Notes: generated from the letters alone by a model not told the origin. A stretch of DNA of 64,000 nt from Microbacterium oleivorans (GCF_023715745.1 NZ_JAMBOV010000003.1:248001-312000); one strand, 5' to 3'; positions 45,530 to 56,085 are shown, counted from the first letter of the stretch. Numbers and translations: made by a program.

Positions 45530-46230
45530 GCGGCGCCGCGAACGAGGGCAAGGAGCTCACGCGAGCGGTCGACGGCGGAACGTTCGCCCGGATCCCGATC
45601 CGGACGCACGTCGTCATGCCGGGGGAGGACATCGACGAGATCGTCGCGACGTACGCCTCACCCGAGCTGCAGCCCGGTGACCTGCTGTTCGTGACGGAGA
45701 AGATCGTCGCGATCACACAGGGCCGGTCCTTCCTGGTCGACGACATCACGCCGCGCCCGTTGGCCCGCTTCCTGTCGCGGTACGTCGTGAAGACGAAGTA
45801 CGGCATCGGTCTGGGCATGCCCGAGACCATGGAGATGGCGCTGCGCGAATGCGGGACGCCCCGCATCCTCTTCGCCGCCGGTGTCGCTGCGATCACGAAG
45901 CTGTTCGGACGACGCGGCGACTTCTACCGCATCGCCGGCGACAAGGCCCGGTCGATCGACGGTCCGACACCGCACACGATCCCGCCTTACAACAAGGCGG
46001 TCGTGCTGGGACCGAAGGATCCGGCAGCGGTGGCTGCGCGTCTGAAAGACCGCCTCGGAGGCGCCTACGAGGTCGCCGTGGTCGACATCAACGACATCGG
46101 CGGCAACATCCTCGGGTCGACGCTCGACAAGGCAGGGGAGCAGCGGCTCGTCCGCATCCTCTCGGACAACCCGCTCGGCCAGGGGCATCAGTCCACGCCG
46201 CTCGGCATCATCCGTCCGTCGAAGGCCTGA
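45526..46230 (+). CDS. CofE-like protein (coenzyme F420-0:L-glutamate ligase family)
   Basis: A 234-aa protein of the CofE fold. [33 protein letters not shown] and a C-terminal [15 protein letters not shown] segment are typical. Family members join glutamate to F420-0, but many bacteria without F420 have homologues next to ATP-grasp genes, as here. No fbiA, fbiC or cofD gene is present in the window. ATG 45526 lies inside the rpoD stop (ATGA). The ATP-grasp gene begins two bases after its stop. A role in amide ligation to an unknown acceptor is inferred. Confidence 0.8.
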
Positions 46231-46232
46231 TC

Positions 46233-47255
46233 GTGGGTGCCGTCCACAGGCTCTATCGCCGTGCCCGCTTCTTCGTGCGCCGCGTCGCGAACTTCGACAC
46301 CGAGCGCGTCCTGCAGTTCGCGCGGCAGGCCGCGCGCCTCTCGAAGGCGCCGTTGTGGTGGGTCGTGGTGGACATGGCGTGGTGCTCGGTCCGCTACGAG
46401 ACGACGTTCGAGAACTACTCGGAGTGGGACTTCCGGATCCTCACGGCTCGTGAACGCAAGACGTACATGACCGACCCGAAGTCGTTCCACCTGTCGCGTC
46501 GGCTGAACGACAACGCACAGCGCGCGATCTTCGACGACAAGCTGCAGTTCGCGACCCGCTTCGGCCCCGAACTGGGTCGCGAGTGGATCGACCTGGGAAC
46601 GACGGATGCCGCGGCCTTCGCCGCCTTCGTCGATCGCCACGCTCGCATCATCGCCAAGAACCCGGGCGGCGTCGGCGGAAACGGGATCACCCTGGTGGAT
46701 TCGGTGGACATCGACGACGTCGAGGAGTTTCGTCAGCGGCTGCTCGCCGATGGGCAGACCCTCGTCGAGGAAGTGCTCGTGCAGCACCCCGACATGGCTG
46801 CCCTCTACCCGGGAAGCGTCAACTCGCTCCGCATGGTGTCTTACCTGGACCCCGACGGCGAGGTGCACGTGCTCGCGGGCGTCCTGAAGATCGGCAACGG
46901 CGGCGTCATCGACAACTTCAGCAACGGCGGCATGTACACGATGCTCGACGAGAGCGGTCGCGCTCTCCACGCCGCCAGCGACGAGGAGGGGCGGCCATTC
47001 GCCGAGCACCCGGCGACGGGAACACCCATCACGGGGTTCCAGGTGCCGCTGTACGGCGAGGTGCTCGAGCTCGTCGACCGCCTCGCTCGTCGTGTCCCCG
47101 CATTCCCCTACATCGGATGGGACATCGCCATCACCCCCGACGGCCCCGTCGTCATCGAGGGCAACCACAACTCCGGTGTCTTCCAGTCGAAGCCCTCGGT
47201 CTCCGGCATCCGCCGCGGTCTGCTGCCCCGCTACCGCGCCGCGATGCGCTTCTGA
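46233..47255 (+). CDS. Sugar-transfer-associated ATP-grasp protein, first of a tandem pair
   Basis: A 340-aa ATP-grasp enzyme related to ATPgrasp_ST. RIIAKNPGGVGGNGITLVDS is the nucleotide-binding loop, QTLVEEVLVQHPDMAALYPG follows, and the metal-binding end is PVVIEGNHNSGVFQSKPS. ATP-grasp enzymes make amide or thioester bonds through acyl phosphates. The start GTG 46233 lies three bases after the CofE-like stop. It is clearly paralogous to the next gene (shared SKAP, WCSVRYE, RERKT, PKSF, FQVPLY and EGNHNS blocks). Substrate unknown. Confidence 0.85.
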   Translation: MGAVHRLYRRARFFVRRVANFDTERVLQFARQAARLSKAPLWWVVVDMAWCSVRYETTFENYSEWDFRILTARERKTYMTDPKSFHLSRRLNDNAQRAIFDDKLQFATRFGPELGREWIDLGTTDAAAFAAFVDRHARIIAKNPGGVGGNGITLVDSVDIDDVEEFRQRLLADGQTLVEEVLVQHPDMAALYPGSVNSLRMVSYLDPDGEVHVLAGVLKIGNGGVIDNFSNGGMYTMLDESGRALHAASDEEGRPFAEHPATGTPITGFQVPLYGEVLELVDRLARRVPAFPYIGWDIAITPDGPVVIEGNHNSGVFQSKPSVSGIRRGLLPRYRAAMRF

Positions 47256-47279
47256 CCGACCCGAACCGAAGGGACCGTC

Positions 47280-48293
47280 ATGCGTCGCATCCGTGTCCGC
47301 CTGCAGTACCTCCTCCGACGCGCCCGCAAGCTCCGGCCGGGAAACCTCGTCGAGTTCGCCCGCACCGTGCAGCGGGTCTCGAAGGCGCCGTTGCCGGTGA
47401 TCATCGCCGACATGCTCTGGTGCTCCGTGCGCTATGACATGGCTTTCCGCGACTACGCGGTGTGGGATATCCGGCTCCTGAACGCCCGCGAGCGCAAGAC
47501 CTGGATGACGCACCCCAAGTCGTTCCGCATCACGAAGATGTACAACACGCCCGAGGGGCGGTCGAAGCTCGAGGACAAGCGGCGCTTCGCGCGGGAATAC
47601 GCCGACCTGCTCGGTCGCGAGACGGTCGACCTGCGCGACGTCGACGACGCTCAGCTGGCTGCCTTCCTCTCGCGGCATCCACGCGTGCTGGCGAAGCCGA
47701 ACGAGGGTCACGGGGGCGGGGGTATCGAGCTCCACGAGGTGACCTCGGACGTCGACGCGGCGCGGTTCCGCGCCGAGGTCACCGCGAAGGGGCAGACGGT
47801 GCTCGACGAGTTCATCGTGCAGCACCCCGAGATGTCGGCGCTCTATCCGGACGCGGTGAACACCGTGCGCCTGATCACGTTCCTCGACGGGGAGGACCGT
47901 GTGCACCTGCTCGCTGCCGTCCTGCGCATCGGCAACGGCGACGTGATCGACAACTTCGCCTCGGGCGGCATGTTCACGATGCTCGACGACGAGGGTGTCG
48001 CGCTGTATCCGGGCGTCGACAAGAACAGCAACGTCTACCGGGAGCATCCGGCGACGGGGACGCCGATCGTCGGGTTCCAGGTCCCGCTCTACAGCGAGGT
48101 CCTCGACCTCGTCGCCGCCCTCGCGCGCCGCACACCCGAGGCGCCCTACGTCGGCTGGGACATCGCGATCACCGTGAACGGCCCCGTCGTCATCGAGGGC
48201 AACCACAATTCGAGCGTGTTCCAGCCGAAGCCGTCGGCGTCGGGCGTGCGCACCGGCCTGCTCCCCGTCTACCAGGCTGCCGTCGGGTTCTGA
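47280..48293 (+). CDS. Sugar-transfer-associated ATP-grasp protein, second of a tandem pair
   Basis: A 337-aa paralogue of the previous product, with RVLAKPNEGHGGGGIELHEV as the nucleotide loop, QTVLDEFIVQHPEMSALYPD, and PVVIEGNHNSSVFQPKPSAS. The nucleotide loop is Gly-richer than in the first copy, and the DLGTTDAAAF region differs, so the two may act on different acceptors. GAAGGGA precedes ATG 47280. It ends the rpoD transcript at a strong hairpin 15 bases after the stop. Confidence 0.85.
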   Translation: MRRIRVRLQYLLRRARKLRPGNLVEFARTVQRVSKAPLPVIIADMLWCSVRYDMAFRDYAVWDIRLLNARERKTWMTHPKSFRITKMYNTPEGRSKLEDKRRFAREYADLLGRETVDLRDVDDAQLAAFLSRHPRVLAKPNEGHGGGGIELHEVTSDVDAARFRAEVTAKGQTVLDEFIVQHPEMSALYPDAVNTVRLITFLDGEDRVHLLAAVLRIGNGDVIDNFASGGMFTMLDDEGVALYPGVDKNSNVYREHPATGTPIVGFQVPLYSEVLDLVAALARRTPEAPYVGWDIAITVNGPVVIEGNHNSSVFQPKPSASGVRTGLLPVYQAAVGF

Positions 48294-48307
48294 TCCGGGA
48301 CGTACGC

Positions 48308-48336
48308 GAAGGCCCCCTGCACTGCAGGGGGCCTTC
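48308..48336. terminator. Terminator after the ATP-grasp pair
   Basis: Perfect 13-bp stem GAAGGCCCCCTGC/GCAGGGGGCCTTC with a three-base loop between convergent genes. It can stop both the rpoD unit and the DUF7455 gene. Confidence 0.88.
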
Positions 48337-48358
48337 GTCGTGATCGGGATGCCGCGGC

Positions 48359-48580
48359 TCAGACCGATTCGGTCAAGCGGGCTGTCTCGTCGTGCCACGA
48401 GGTGGCGACGGCGCGGAGCTTCTCCTCGTACTTGCGGCCGTGGTGGGCGCAGAACAGGAGTTCGCTCCCGTTGACCTCGGCGGCGATGTAGGCCTGGGCT
48501 CCGCAGGAGTCGCAGCGATCCATCGCCGTCAGGCGGTGTTCGAGGACGGCTCCGGGCTCGGTGGTGGTCGACGTGCTCAT
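48359..48580 (-). CDS. DUF7455 family small zinc-binding protein
   Basis: A 73-aa protein with RCDSCGAQAYI and LLFCAHHGRKYEEKL, forming a CxxC...CxHH zinc site. The family is restricted to actinobacteria and is often found beside sigma factor or topoisomerase genes. Function unknown. GAGGAGG precedes ATG 48580. Divergent from parE. Confidence 0.88.
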   Translation of the reverse strand: MSTSTTTEPGAVLEHRLTAMDRCDSCGAQAYIAAEVNGSELLFCAHHGRKYEEKLRAVATSWHDETARLTESV

Positions 48581-48760
48581 GTCAGGTGCCTCCTCGTACT
48601 GCTCAAGACGGGTGAACTGTCAGGCAATACAACCACGCGGATGTTGCCGGTATGCCGCCATTGCATGACATTTCGCTGTGCGCGTACGGTATGCGTCCGC
48701 TGTGCGTGACGACCTCGTGACGGCGTGTGTGTCGGTCGGAGTCGTGTCGGGGGCGCCGCA

Positions 48761-48766
48761 TACGAT
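48761..48766 (+). promoter_or_regulatory. Probable -10 element of parE
   Basis: TACGAT, eight bases, then GTG 48775; a leader of about two bases is predicted, although GGGAG also sits close to the start. Confidence 0.4.
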
Positions 48767-48774
48767 GGGAGATC

Positions 48775-50847
48775 GTGACAGCCGAGTATTCCGCCCATCA
48801 TCTCCAGGTCCTGGAAGGGCTCGAGGCCGTGCGCAAGCGGCCCGGCATGTACATCGGATCGACGGACTCCCGCGGGCTCATGCACTGCCTGTGGGAGATC
48901 ATCGACAACTCCGTCGACGAGGCCCTCGGCGGGTACGGCGACCGCATCGAGATCATCCTGCACGCCGACGGGAGCGTCGAGGTCCGTGACCGGGCCCGTG
49001 GCATCCCGGTCGACGTCGAGCCGCGCACCGGTCTCACCGGTGTCGAGGTCGTCTTCACGAAGCTGCACGCCGGCGGCAAGTTCGGTGGCGGCTCGTACGC
49101 GGCATCCGGCGGTCTTCACGGCGTCGGCGCGTCCGTCGTCAACGCGCTCTCGGAACGACTCGACGTCGAAGTCGACCGCGCCGGCAAGACGTACGCGATG
49201 TCCTTCCACCGGGGTGAGCCGGGTGTGTTCGAGGGCGATTCGCCGTCGTCCGGATTCCGGCCGTTCGAGAAGTCGAGCGAGCTGCGCGTCGTCGGCAAGG
49301 CGGCCAAGGGTGTCACGGGTACGCGCATCCGCTACTGGGCGGATCGGCAGATCTTCACGAAGGACGCAGCGTTCGATCTCAGCGAGCTCGAGCAGCGCGC
49401 GCGTCAGACCGCGTTCCTGGTCCCCGGCCTCGAGATCGTCATCGTCGACCAGCGGACGGCGGACACCGTCGAGACCAGCTATCGCTTCGACGGCGGCATC
49501 TCGGAGTTCGCCGATTTCCTCGCCCCCGACGCTCCGATCACGGACACGTGGCGCCTGACCGGCACCGGCACGTTCACCGAGACGGTGCCCGTCCTGCAGG
49601 CCTCCGGAGCGATGGTGCCCACCGAGGTGCAGCGCGAGTGCGAGGTCGACATCGCGCTGCGTTGGGGCACGGGGTACGAGACGGTGACCCGCTCGTTCGT
49701 GAACATCATCGCGACGCCGAAGGGCGGCACGCATCAGCAGGGCTTCGAGCAGGGCCTCATGAAGACCCTCCGCGGTCAGATCGAGGCAGGCGCCCGCAAG
49801 CTGAAGGTGGGCGCGAACGACAAGATCGAGAAGGACGACATCCTCGCAGGCCTGTCCGCGGTCCTCACCGTGCGTCTTCCGGAGCCGCAGTTCGAGGGCC
49901 AGACCAAGGAGATCCTGGGCACCCCCGCCGTCCGCAACATCGTGACGTCCGTCGTGTCGAAGGAGCTGGCCGCGAAGTTCGCCTCGCCCAAGCGTGACGA
50001 CAAGGCGCAGACGGCGCTTCTGCTCGAGAAGATCGTCTCCGAGATGAAGGCGCGCATCTCGGCGCGTACGCACAAAGAGACGCAACGCCGGAAGAACGCC
50101 CTCGAGTCGTCCTCTCTGCCGACCAAACTCGCCGATTGCCGGACGAATGACGTCGCCGAGTCGGAGCTCTTCATCGTCGAGGGTGACTCGGCGCTCGGGA
50201 CGGCCAAGCACGCGCGCAACAGCGAGTACCAGGCGCTCCTGCCGATCCGCGGCAAGATCCTGAACGTCCAGAAGGCGTCGATCAGCGACATGCTGTCCAA
50301 CGCCGAGTGCGCGGCGATCATCCAGGTGATCGGCGCGGGCTCCGGTCGCTCGTTCGACCTCGAGGCGGCGCGCTACGGCAAGATCATCCTGATGAGCGAC
50401 GCCGACGTCGACGGCGCGCACATCCGTACGCTGCTGCTCACCCTGTTCTTCCGGTACATGCGACCCCTCATCGAGGAGGGCCGGGTGTACGCGGCCGTGC
50501 CGCCGTTGCACCGCGTCGTCGTGATCAATCCGGGGTCGAAACCGAACGAGACGATCTACACCTACAGCGAGCAGGAACTCCATACGTTGCTGGCGAAGCT
50601 CACGAAGGCGGGCAAGCGCTGGCAGGAGCCGGTGCAGCGCTACAAAGGCCTCGGCGAGATGGACGCCGATCAGCTCGCCACGACCACGATGGACCGCGCC
50701 GGGCGGACCCTCCGCCGGGTGCGTGTGCAGGACGCCGAGGTGGCGTCGACGGTGTTCGAGCTGCTGATGGGGTCGGAGGTGGCGCCGCGCCGCGACTTCA
50801 TCGTCACATCGAGCGAACGTCTCGACCGCGAGCGCATCGACGCGTGA
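48775..50847 (+). CDS. parE: DNA topoisomerase IV subunit B
   Basis: ATPase subunit of the decatenase. A 690-aa protein with the GHKL ATP site (HCLWEIIDNSVDEALGGYG, then GGKFGGGSYAASGGLHGVGA), transducer domain, and TOPRIM part with IVEGDSALGTA, ILNVQKAS and MSDADVDGAHIRTL. QRYKGLGEMDADQL is near the C-terminus. GTG 48775 (MTAEYSAHHLQVLEGLEAVR) gives the usual start; the frame extends upstream without similarity. Pairing with parC at 52.4-54.9 kb supports topoisomerase IV rather than gyrase. Confidence 0.94.
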   Translation: MTAEYSAHHLQVLEGLEAVRKRPGMYIGSTDSRGLMHCLWEIIDNSVDEALGGYGDRIEIILHADGSVEVRDRARGIPVDVEPRTGLTGVEVVFTKLHAGGKFGGGSYAASGGLHGVGASVVNALSERLDVEVDRAGKTYAMSFHRGEPGVFEGDSPSSGFRPFEKSSELRVVGKAAKGVTGTRIRYWADRQIFTKDAAFDLSELEQRARQTAFLVPGLEIVIVDQRTADTVETSYRFDGGISEFADFLAPDAPITDTWRLTGTGTFTETVPVLQASGAMVPTEVQRECEVDIALRWGTGYETVTRSFVNIIATPKGGTHQQGFEQGLMKTLRGQIEAGARKLKVGANDKIEKDDILAGLSAVLTVRLPEPQFEGQTKEILGTPAVRNIVTSVVSKELAAKFASPKRDDKAQTALLLEKIVSEMKARISARTHKETQRRKNALESSSLPTKLADCRTNDVAESELFIVEGDSALGTAKHARNSEYQALLPIRGKILNVQKASISDMLSNAECAAIIQVIGAGSGRSFDLEAARYGKIILMSDADVDGAHIRTLLLTLFFRYMRPLIEEGRVYAAVPPLHRVVVINPGSKPNETIYTYSEQELHTLLAKLTKAGKRWQEPVQRYKGLGEMDADQLATTTMDRAGRTLRRVRVQDAEVASTVFELLMGSEVAPRRDFIVTSSERLDRERIDA

Positions 50848-50866
50848 CCATGGGGTCGTGCGGCAG

Positions 50867-50872
50867 TAGCGT
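50867..50872 (+). promoter_or_regulatory. -10 element of leaderless DUF4287 gene
   Basis: TAGCGT, then GAGCGC, then ATG 50879. Confidence 0.5.
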
Positions 50873-50878
50873 GAGCGC

Positions 50879-51127
50879 ATGAGCTCCCACCGTGTCGACG
50901 CGCCCGTGATCGCCGCAGGCGAGAAGCCGAAGGGTCCGGCGTCCTACTTCCCGAGCATCGAGAAGACCTACGGACAGCCCGTCCAGCACTGGTTGGACCT
51001 CGCCGCGGACGCGCTCGACACGAAGACCCACATGGAGGCGGTCGGTCTTCTCAAGGACGAGCACGGGCTGGGTCACGGCCACGCCAATGCGATCGTCGCC
51101 TACGTCAAGGCCAAGCTGAAGGCCTGA
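50879..51127 (+). CDS. DUF4287 family protein
   Basis: An 82-aa protein with PASYFPSIEKTYGQPVQHWL and LKDEHGLGHGHANAIVAYVK, the DUF4287 hallmarks. These small proteins, also found in proteobacteria, have no known function. It is 31 bp from parE and converges on the DUF4166 gene with a one-base gap. Confidence 0.9.
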   Translation: MSSHRVDAPVIAAGEKPKGPASYFPSIEKTYGQPVQHWLDLAADALDTKTHMEAVGLLKDEHGLGHGHANAIVAYVKAKLKA

Positions 51128-51128
51128 G

Positions 51129-51797
51129 TCACAGACGCCGCTCGTGCCGACGCGGCTTGAGATGAGCCGGGGCATCGGAAGCCGGCACCCACTCGCACGT
51201 GAACGAGCCGCGGTAGCCGAAGAGGAAGCCGAAGCGGTCGTTGATGACGCGAAGGTCGACGTGGAAGCGGCCATCGGACTCGTCGAACCGCTCCCGGAGC
51301 GTCGCGCGGCCGCTGAAGAGCATCGGGAAGCGGAAGGCGATGGGGCCTTCGTAGAAACGTTGCGCGCCACTGCGCAGGAGCAACGACCCGTCGGGCTCCG
51401 CGGTCACGTCGAGGTCGACGGCGAGGTGCTGATGCGTGCCCAGGTAGTCGACGATCCCCTGAGGACCCGCCACCATCGTCGCGTCGAAGCGGCGGTCTCT
51501 TGCACTGACCCGGTAGTGACGGACGAACGTGACGGTCTCCCGTCCGAAGGGATCGACATAGGGATAGTTCGCGATGGTGAAAGGCACATCCGATCCCACG
51601 TCCGGGACGAGGATGTTGCGGAGTCGCCCGATCTGCAGGAACGGCACCGTCCACCACGGCCCGCGCCTGATCTCGGTCATCACGCCGCGACCCACGCAGG
51701 CCTCGGCGTTCGTCACACCGATGTCGAAGCGGCGCTGCAGCTGGGGGTGCAGGCGGTCGAACCCGTCGCCCATGGCAGTGCGGAAGAGCGAGGTCAT
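51129..51797 (-). CDS. DUF4166 family protein
   Basis: A 222-aa protein with HPQLQRRFDIGVTNAEACVG, the DUF4166 opening, and a C-terminal LFGYRGSFTCEWVPAS. In some bacteria DUF4166 is fused to saccharopine-dehydrogenase-like enzymes. The open frame extends far upstream, but ATG 51797 lies within the stop of the SRPBCC gene (ATGA). Function unknown. Probably acts with the SRPBCC protein. Confidence 0.83.
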   Translation of the reverse strand: MTSLFRTAMGDGFDRLHPQLQRRFDIGVTNAEACVGRGVMTEIRRGPWWTVPFLQIGRLRNILVPDVGSDVPFTIANYPYVDPFGRETVTFVRHYRVSARDRRFDATMVAGPQGIVDYLGTHQHLAVDLDVTAEPDGSLLLRSGAQRFYEGPIAFRFPMLFSGRATLRERFDESDGRFHVDLRVINDRFGFLFGYRGSFTCEWVPASDAPAHLKPRRHERRL

Positions 51798-52402
51798 GAC
51801 GGATCCCGCAGGGTGGCGAGGGTCGCGGGTGCGCCGTCGAGAGCGTGTCGCCCGGCCGGCCGACGACCGCAGCGTGCCGCACGCGGCCGGTCCGAACGGC
51901 TCCAGGCGAAGACCGTTCGAAGGGGCCAACGCTCCGGCGGCACTCCCGTCTCGGCCCAGATGCGCAGGCGGTCGAAGCTCCACGCGGTCGCCCAGCCGAT
52001 GAGCGGACGCACGAGGATGTCGAGGAGTCCCCAGCCCGCGTCGTAGTCGTATCCCGTGACGAAGCGGACGCGGCCGTCGGGGAGGGGGAGGTAGCGCCAG
52101 TACCCGCGGCCACCACGAATCGGGGAGAGCCGGTCGCGTGTGGAGAAACGCAGGGCTGACGTGCGGGAGCCGTCGGGCCGCCGCCGCTCGCCGAGGCTGA
52201 TACCCGTCCCGCGGACGGTGTGGAGCGGAGTCTCGCGCTCGTAGGTGAACCGTCTCGCTCCGGAGGCATCCGTCTCGGTGGGGGTGATGCGCGAGAACCG
52301 CACGTCCCATCGCGGGTGCAGATCGGTGTCCTGCGTCAGCGTCCAGATGCGCTCCATGGGCGCCGCGATGTCGATCTCCACGTGAATGCCGCGCCGACGC
52401 AT
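51794..52402 (-). CDS. SRPBCC (START-like) family protein
   Basis: A 202-aa protein with the SRPBCC pattern: HVEIDIAAPMERIWTLTQDT, HPRWDVRFSRI, and a later YWRYLPLPDGRVRFVTGYDY. This fold binds hydrophobic ligands. The C-terminal 45 residues are Arg- and Ala-rich. It begins nine bases after parC and overlaps DUF4166 by four bases, so the three form one run. Ligand unknown. Confidence 0.82.
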   Translation of the reverse strand: MRRRGIHVEIDIAAPMERIWTLTQDTDLHPRWDVRFSRITPTETDASGARRFTYERETPLHTVRGTGISLGERRRPDGSRTSALRFSTRDRLSPIRGGRGYWRYLPLPDGRVRFVTGYDYDAGWGLLDILVRPLIGWATAWSFDRLRIWAETGVPPERWPLRTVFAWSRSDRPRAARCGRRPAGRHALDGAPATLATLRDPS

Positions 52403-52411
52403 CTGCGGCTC

Positions 52412-54865
52412 TCAGGACACCGCGGTGCCGATGGCGCCGATGACCGCATCGAGGGTCTGTCCCGACGCGTCGCGTTTCGCGCCGGGGTCCGGCAGCTGGC
52501 GCACGGCGCCGTCGGTACCCACGGCGCGAGGTGCACCGCCGATCCAGGCGAGCATCAGCGAGTCCTCGCCGCGGAGGAAGCGCTGTGCGCGCACACCGCC
52601 CGTCGCGCGTCCCTTTGCGGGGAACTCGCTGAAGGCCGAGACCTTGGCAGACCCGGCGTCGGTGCCCGGCAGCGCGGCGGTCGAGCCTGCGACGGTCGCG
52701 ACGACGGTGTCCTCCGTCGCGATGACCGCGGTGAAAGCGATCACGCGGGCGCCCTCCGAGAGCCGGATTCCGGCCATGCCACCGGCCGAGCGTCCCTGCG
52801 GGCGCACGGCGGTGGCGTCGAAACGGAGCAGCTGCGCGTCGCTCGCGACGAAGACGAGCTCGACGTCGTCCGCCGCGAGAGCGGCGCCCACAACCGTGTC
52901 GCCGGGCTTGAGCGCGATGATCTCCACGTCCGGCTTGCCCGCCGGCAGCTCCGTCGCGGCGACCCGCTTCACGACACCGTGGGCGGTGCCCAGCGCGATC
53001 GGCGCGTCGCCCGTGAGCGGGACGATCGCCACGACGTGCTCGTTCGCGCTGAGGCCCAGGTACTGGTCGGCGCGCGTGCCCGCCGCGAGCTGCACCGAGT
53101 TCGCCGGGACGGAGGGGAGATCGACGGGCGTGAACCGCACCAGGCGGCCCGCGGTCGTCACCGCGCCGAGATCGCCGCGCGTCGTCGCATCCACGGCGCA
53201 GCGGATGGCGTCGTGCTTCGAGCGTCGGGCGGGAGCAACGATGCCCCCTCCCGGCACATCGGGCACGAGCTCGGCGCGGACCATGCGGCCCGTCGCGGAC
53301 AGGAAGACACGACACGGCGCGTCGGCGATCTGGAGGTCGGTGGGCGCGGCGGCGCGACCGCGCGGCGCGACCTGACCGCCGTTCATCAGCAGCGTGCGCC
53401 GCGGCGTGCCGAAGGCGTCAGCCGCGGCATCCAACTCCTCGGCGACCTGGCGACGCAGCAGCACATCGCTGGCCAGCAGCTCCTCGAGCGCGGCGATGTC
53501 GGCTTTCAGGGTGTCGCGCTCGCTCTCGAGCTCGACGCGCGAGAACTTCGTCAGCCGGCGCAGGCGGAGCTCGAGGATGTACTCGGCCTGCGGCTGCGAC
53601 AGGTCGAAGACGTCCATGAGTCGCGTCCGCGCCTGGTCGCTGTCGTCCGACGTCCGGATGACCTGGATGACCTCGTCGATGTCGAGGATCGCGATGAGGA
53701 GGCCCTCCACGAGGTGCAGGCGTTCCTGCTTGCGGGCCAGGCGGTACCGGCTCCGGCGTGTGACGACCTGGATGCGATGGTCGAGGTACACCCGGAGGAG
53801 GTCCTTGAGCCCGAGCGTCTGCGGCTGCCCGGCGACGAGGGCGACGTTGTTGATGCCGAAGGAGTCCTCGAGCGGCGTCAGACGGTAGAGCTGCTCGAGC
53901 ACGGCGTTCGGGTCGAACCCCGTCTTGACGCCGATGACCAGACGCAGTCCGTTGTTGCGATCGGTCAGATCGGTGAGGTCGGAGATGCCGGTCAGCTTCT
54001 TCGCGGTGACGGCGTCGCGGATCTTCTCCATGACGCGCTCCGGCCCGACCATGTACGGGAGTTCGGTGACGACGATGCCGGTGCGACGCGGACCGAGGGA
54101 CTCGATGGACGTCTTCGCCCGCGTGCGGAACGAACCCCTCCCGGTCTCGTAGGCCTCTTTGATGCCGTCGAGTCCGACGATGACGCCACCGCCGGGCAGG
54201 TCGGGTCCCGGCACGAACTCCATGAGCTCATCGAGAGTGGCGTCCGGGTGCTCGAGCAGGTGGATGGCGGCGGACACGACCTCGATGAGGTTGTGGGGCG
54301 CCATGTTCGTCGCCATGCCGACGGCGATGCCGGTCGCGCCGTTCACCAGCAGGTTCGGGAAGGCCGCGGACAGCACCTCGGGCTGCTGGAACTGTCCGTC
54401 GTAGTTGGGGATGAAATCGACGACGTCCTCGTCGAGGTTCTCCGTGAGCGCGAGAGCGGATGCCGCGAGTCGGACCTCGGTGTACCGCGCCGCCGCCGGT
54501 CCGTCGTCGAGTGAGCCGAAGTTGCCGTGGCCGTCGACGAGCGGGACCCGCAGCGCGAAGTCCTGAGCGAGGCGGACGAGGGCGTCATAGATGGCGGAGT
54601 CGCCGTGCGGGTGGAGTTTCCCCATGACGTCGCCGACGACGCGGGCGCTCTTCACGTGCCCGCGATCGGGCCGCAGCCCCATCTCGGACATCTGGAACAG
54701 GATGCGGCGCTGTACCGGCTTGAGGCCGTCGCGCGCATCCGGCAGCGCGCGCGAGTAGATGACCGAGTAGGCGTACTCCAGGAACGAGCCCTGCATCTCG
54801 TCGGCGAGGTCGACGTCCTCGATGCGTTCAGCGGCGGGCGGGGGTGGGGGCGTACGCGATGCCAT
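52412..54865 (-). CDS. parC: DNA topoisomerase IV subunit A
   Basis: Breakage-reunion subunit of the decatenase, 817 aa. [16 protein letters not shown] opening ([20 protein letters not shown]), the catalytic Tyr in [19 protein letters not shown]-like [19 protein letters not shown], and a long coiled-coil segment. The C-terminal beta-pinwheel lacks a clear GyrA box, which fits ParC. ATG 54865 ([17 protein letters not shown]) is used; the frame extends upstream without similarity. Divergent from the phosphatase gene. Confidence 0.93.
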   Translation of the reverse strand: MASRTPPPPPAAERIEDVDLADEMQGSFLEYAYSVIYSRALPDARDGLKPVQRRILFQMSEMGLRPDRGHVKSARVVGDVMGKLHPHGDSAIYDALVRLAQDFALRVPLVDGHGNFGSLDDGPAAARYTEVRLAASALALTENLDEDVVDFIPNYDGQFQQPEVLSAAFPNLLVNGATGIAVGMATNMAPHNLIEVVSAAIHLLEHPDATLDELMEFVPGPDLPGGGVIVGLDGIKEAYETGRGSFRTRAKTSIESLGPRRTGIVVTELPYMVGPERVMEKIRDAVTAKKLTGISDLTDLTDRNNGLRLVIGVKTGFDPNAVLEQLYRLTPLEDSFGINNVALVAGQPQTLGLKDLLRVYLDHRIQVVTRRSRYRLARKQERLHLVEGLLIAILDIDEVIQVIRTSDDSDQARTRLMDVFDLSQPQAEYILELRLRRLTKFSRVELESERDTLKADIAALEELLASDVLLRRQVAEELDAAADAFGTPRRTLLMNGGQVAPRGRAAAPTDLQIADAPCRVFLSATGRMVRAELVPDVPGGGIVAPARRSKHDAIRCAVDATTRGDLGAVTTAGRLVRFTPVDLPSVPANSVQLAAGTRADQYLGLSANEHVVAIVPLTGDAPIALGTAHGVVKRVAATELPAGKPDVEIIALKPGDTVVGAALAADDVELVFVASDAQLLRFDATAVRPQGRSAGGMAGIRLSEGARVIAFTAVIATEDTVVATVAGSTAALPGTDAGSAKVSAFSEFPAKGRATGGVRAQRFLRGEDSLMLAWIGGAPRAVGTDGAVRQLPDPGAKRDASGQTLDAVIGAIGTAVS

Positions 54866-54951
54866 GGCCTCGATCGGTCCTCGGGAGATGCTGCGGTGAT
54901 GCTGCCAGGGGTCGGGACGGCGTCTGAGCACCGTGTGGGAGACTGACCCGG

Positions 54952-56082
54952 ATGACTGCCAGCCTACCCGCGGACCCGCCGTCGGCCCGGAGCCTCACCG
55001 GTGTCGTGCCGCAGATCCTGGCGTCGTTGCAGGGTCGTGGCGACTGGTTCACGCCGGCCAGATCGGCGATCGTCGTGATGGTCGACGGACTGGGCCGGGC
55101 GAACCTCACCGCCCGCGCCGGGTACGCGCGCTTCCTCGCAGGGCGGATGACGAAGAAGGATGCCGCCCGCACCGTCTTCCCTGCGACCACGGCGGCGGCG
55201 CTGACGAGTCTTCTCACGGGGGAGTCACCCGGCCGCCATGGTCTGGTCGGCTATCGCGTTCGGGTCCCGGGAACCGACCTGGCGCCGAACCAGCTGAAGG
55301 GGTGGGAGAGCGACGGGCTCGACCCGCTGACCTGGCAGCGGAGTGCTCCGATCCTCGAGCGCGAGACGGCGGCGGGGAGGCCGTGCTTCGTCGTCTCGTC
55401 GCCGCGGTACGCCACGACCGGGTTCACCCGTGCGCTGCAGCGCGGCGCCGAGTTCGTGGGCGCACCGACGATCGCGGACCGGATGGAACGTTCCGCGGAC
55501 CTCGCCCTGCAGCATCCGGGGGCACTGGTGTACACCTACGTCCCGGAGCTCGACACCATCGCTCACGCCCGCGGATGGGAGAGCGACGAGTGGTCGGCGG
55601 GACTCGAGACGGTGGATGCCGCGGCCCGACGACTCGACGAGGCGATCGGCTCCCACGCCGGCGCGGTGCTGACCGCCGACCACGGAATCGTCGACGTGCC
55701 TCGGCACCGGCACCTGCTCCTGCAGGACGGCAGTCCTCTCGTGGCGGACGTCCGGATCGTCGGCGGCGAACCGCGGATGCTGCATCTGTACACGGAAGAC
55801 GGGCGGGCCGCCGATGTGCTGCGCCGGTGGCGGGAAGCCGAGGCCGGCAGATCGTGGGTGGTGTCACGCGACGAAGCGGTCGCTGCAGGGCTCTTCGGTG
55901 AGATCGTGGACCCCGAGGTGCTCCCGCGGATCGGGGACGTCCTCGTCGCGGCGCGGGCCACCGTCGCCTACTACGACGACCGGGAGAGCGACAAGAGGCC
56001 GCAGGGCATGATCGGGCAGCACGGCTCACTGACCGATCAGGAACGCGTCGTCCCGCTGGTGCGTTTGGGCACGTTCGCCTGA
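54952..56082 (+). CDS. Alkaline phosphatase-superfamily nucleotide pyrophosphatase-like protein
   Basis: A 376-aa phosphodiesterase/pyrophosphatase of the alkaline phosphatase superfamily. Metal ligands and nucleophile are seen in VVMVDGLG and [17 protein letters not shown] (nucleophile Thr), [24 protein letters not shown] and [10 protein letters not shown]. Substrate unknown. The gene next to parC and sepH is a stable actinobacterial neighbourhood. ATG 54952 ([10 protein letters not shown]) is used. No signal peptide, so it is probably cytoplasmic. Confidence 0.9.
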   Translation: MTASLPADPPSARSLTGVVPQILASLQGRGDWFTPARSAIVVMVDGLGRANLTARAGYARFLAGRMTKKDAARTVFPATTAAALTSLLTGESPGRHGLVGYRVRVPGTDLAPNQLKGWESDGLDPLTWQRSAPILERETAAGRPCFVVSSPRYATTGFTRALQRGAEFVGAPTIADRMERSADLALQHPGALVYTYVPELDTIAHARGWESDEWSAGLETVDAAARRLDEAIGSHAGAVLTADHGIVDVPRHRHLLLQDGSPLVADVRIVGGEPRMLHLYTEDGRAADVLRRWREAEAGRSWVVSRDEAVAAGLFGEIVDPEVLPRIGDVLVAARATVAYYDDRESDKRPQGMIGQHGSLTDQERVVPLVRLGTFA

Positions 56083-56085
56083 AGC

